Source: an uncultured bacterium
GTDB lineage: Bacteria; Pseudomonadota; Gammaproteobacteria; Burkholderiales; Burkholderiaceae_D
Reading direction: 5' to 3'
Assembly: GCA_903872555.1 (NCBI GenBank)
Contig: CAIQLE010000073.1
Span: 1 to 8,265, forward strand
DNA length: 8,265 nt
The notes beneath the pieces are model-generated. The model was given only the letters and a program-made list of their open reading frames with translations. It ran no database searches and had not been told where the DNA came from. The stretch's first letter is position 1. Each line of letters opens with the position of its first letter. A program made the translations under genes and the position numbers. Shown one piece after another: positions 7,028-8,265 of the stretch.

Positions 7028-8265
7028 ATGTCACTCAGAACCGTAGCCATACCACCTAGCATTGCCGAGTATGAGGCAAGCACTTCATACGAAGCGGATA
7101 ACATCATAACGAAAAAAAGCACTGCAACCGTGTCGCAGGCGGCAAACCATGCCAATCTGAACGGCCTGCATGTTATCTCGTCTTCAGGCCAAAATCCTTA
7201 TCCCGGTAGCTCCCACAGGCAAGCCGAACAAGACCGGCATTTACAAACACAGGATCAGCTGCATGCGATTCAAGAGACTGAAGAAAAAATCGCTCGCATT
7301 AAAGAAAAAATTGATGCATCTGACGATGAAAAGTCGACTGCCAAACTTAAGCGTGAACTGAAACAATACAACTCAGAGCTGAAAACTCTGCAAGGGAAAA
7401 TCAATACTGCCGAGAGAGAGACTCGTCACAGAACAAAAAACAAGGCAAAGTCTGAACAGGAACTCAGCCCCAATCAAAGAGTGGATGCACTGCATAATAC
7501 GATTGCTGATCTCTCGAAGGAAGTTGATCGCGCAGAAAAGGCTGGCAGAGAAAAAGAAGCCGAAGCCTTGCGAGAGACCATTCAGACACTAAGCGAAGAA
7601 CTGCAGCAATTATCCGCAAGTCTGCCTGTATCACAGCAAGATCACAGCAGCTCATCTACCGTGGGTCATGATCTCAAACCCATTGATGCTATTCGACAGG
7701 CGATTAGTGATCATGAAAAAGTTATCAAGAAACAAGATAGAAAAATCCGTAGGAGTATGGCTCCTGATGGCGATTTTTCATCTCTGAAAAAACTGAAAGA
7801 TGAGATGAAAGTGATACGGGCAGAACATGCTCTTTTACAAAAATTATTGAAAGATTTTTCCCCAGAAAAAACTGAAGAAGAATCATCCGCAACTGAAAAA
7901 CAATCGGATAAAGTGGTCAACCAGCCTGCGTCGGATTATCCTTCGGTACTTCTCAGAACCACTACTCGGCGCAGGAAAGAACGCTTTGGCGCAGCCAATC
8001 TTGAGTCATCCGATCTTCAGGATGTGCATCAGCAAAGCAAGAGGACCAAGCTGATTTATCCGGAAAATAAGAGCCGCTATTTCAGCAAAGAAGGCCTGCA
8101 GAAAATCGAAGATCATCAGGGAAAAATTGAGCTCTGCAGCACTAAATTGCAGGCTTTATTAAAGCAAATCAGGAAACTTGAAGCTGACCTGCAAAAATTA
8201 CGCTCCGACCCTGGATCAGGCATCGCTGAATTAAGGCCAAAAATAAAAGCACTGAAAAAATTAAA
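7028..8265 (+). CDS. Large charged coiled-coil protein, candidate type III secreted effector, 3' end outside window
   Basis: I do not recognise a family. The frame is open from the ATG at 7028 through the window end, giving 412 complete codons and no stop. The first 65 or so residues are rich in Ser, Thr, Ala and Asn, without a Sec signal or hydrophobic segment, as in type III secretion signals plus chaperone-binding regions. Next come charged helical segments with short breaks: about 66-135, 151-199, 219-277 and 354-412. Several look like helix-turn-helix hairpins (turns near 96-103, 170-175, 244-250 and 393-398). The linker 278-350 is disordered-looking and contains the basic clusters RRRK (314-317) and KRTK (338-341). 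There is a single Cys, at 370. Composition is AT-richer than the housekeeping genes. The gene starts 8 bases after the putative chaperone stop and has a strong AGGAG site. An effector, translocator or needle-tip protein is possible. A cytoskeletal or SMC-like protein is less likely given the chaperone. The role is inferred from context. Confidence 0.7.
   Translation, partial: MSLRTVAIPPSIAEYEASTSYEADNIITKKSTATVSQAANHANLNGLHVISSSGQNPYPGSSHRQAEQDRHLQTQDQLHAIQETEEKIARIKEKIDASDDEKSTAKLKRELKQYNSELKTLQGKINTAERETRHRTKNKAKSEQELSPNQRVDALHNTIADLSKEVDRAEKAGREKEAEALRETIQTLSEELQQLSASLPVSQQDHSSSSTVGHDLKPIDAIRQAISDHEKVIKKQDRKIRRSMAPDGDFSSLKKLKDEMKVIRAEHALLQKLLKDFSPEKTEEESSATEKQSDKVVNQPASDYPSVLLRTTTRRRKERFGAANLESSDLQDVHQQSKRTKLIYPENKSRYFSKEGLQKIEDHQGKIELCSTKLQALLKQIRKLEADLQKLRSDPGSGIAELRPKIKALKKL

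Noticed and set aside
1..8265. CRISPR arrays, tRNA or rRNA genes, insertion-sequence ends, attachment sites
   Set aside because: I saw no regularly spaced direct repeats, cloverleaf-like segments, transposase motifs or paired terminal repeats.

Overview
The window reads as a betaproteobacterial chromosome, most likely Burkholderiales and close to Oxalobacteraceae (Undibacterium, Herbaspirillum or Herminiimonas-like). This placement is inferred from protein flavour and from the oxyR-ubiA / pilT-pilU / yggS-proC neighbourhood, not from a database search.

Bases 1-4118 (+ strand) hold the 3' part of oxyR (hydrogen-peroxide-sensing LysR regulator with both redox cysteines), ubiA (4-hydroxybenzoate polyprenyltransferase, ubiquinone synthesis), and the twitching-motility pair pilT and pilU (type IV pilus retraction ATPases). 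A plausible sigma70 promoter lies before pilT. Bases 4180-5695 (- strand) hold the tightly coupled pair yggS (PLP homeostasis protein) and proC (pyrroline-5-carboxylate reductase), convergent with pilU. Divergent from yggS is a small thiol peroxidase of the glutathione-peroxidase family (5776-6261). Its Cys36/Cys82 pair suggests it is a thioredoxin-dependent enzyme.

The right end changes character. After a 269-base gene-free stretch with a perfect 10-bp hairpin, a second dyad and a short antisense open stretch, there is a small acidic protein with the layout of a CesT-like (class I) type III secretion chaperone. Its stop codon lies inside the Shine-Dalgarno sequence of the next gene. That gene runs off the window: at least 412 codons, AT-richer, encoding a Ser/Thr/Asn-rich N terminus followed by several charged helical-hairpin/coiled-coil segments and two nuclear-localisation-like basic clusters. 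The pair has the architecture of a chaperone plus cognate type III secreted effector or translocator. No secretion apparatus is visible, so this is either an orphan effector islet in a housekeeping neighbourhood or the edge of a secretion island.

Functional themes: peroxide defence (OxyR, Gpx), respiration (UbiA), pilus retraction (PilT/PilU), proline and B6 homeostasis (ProC/YggS), and a candidate host-interaction module. The last is the part most likely to be undescribed.
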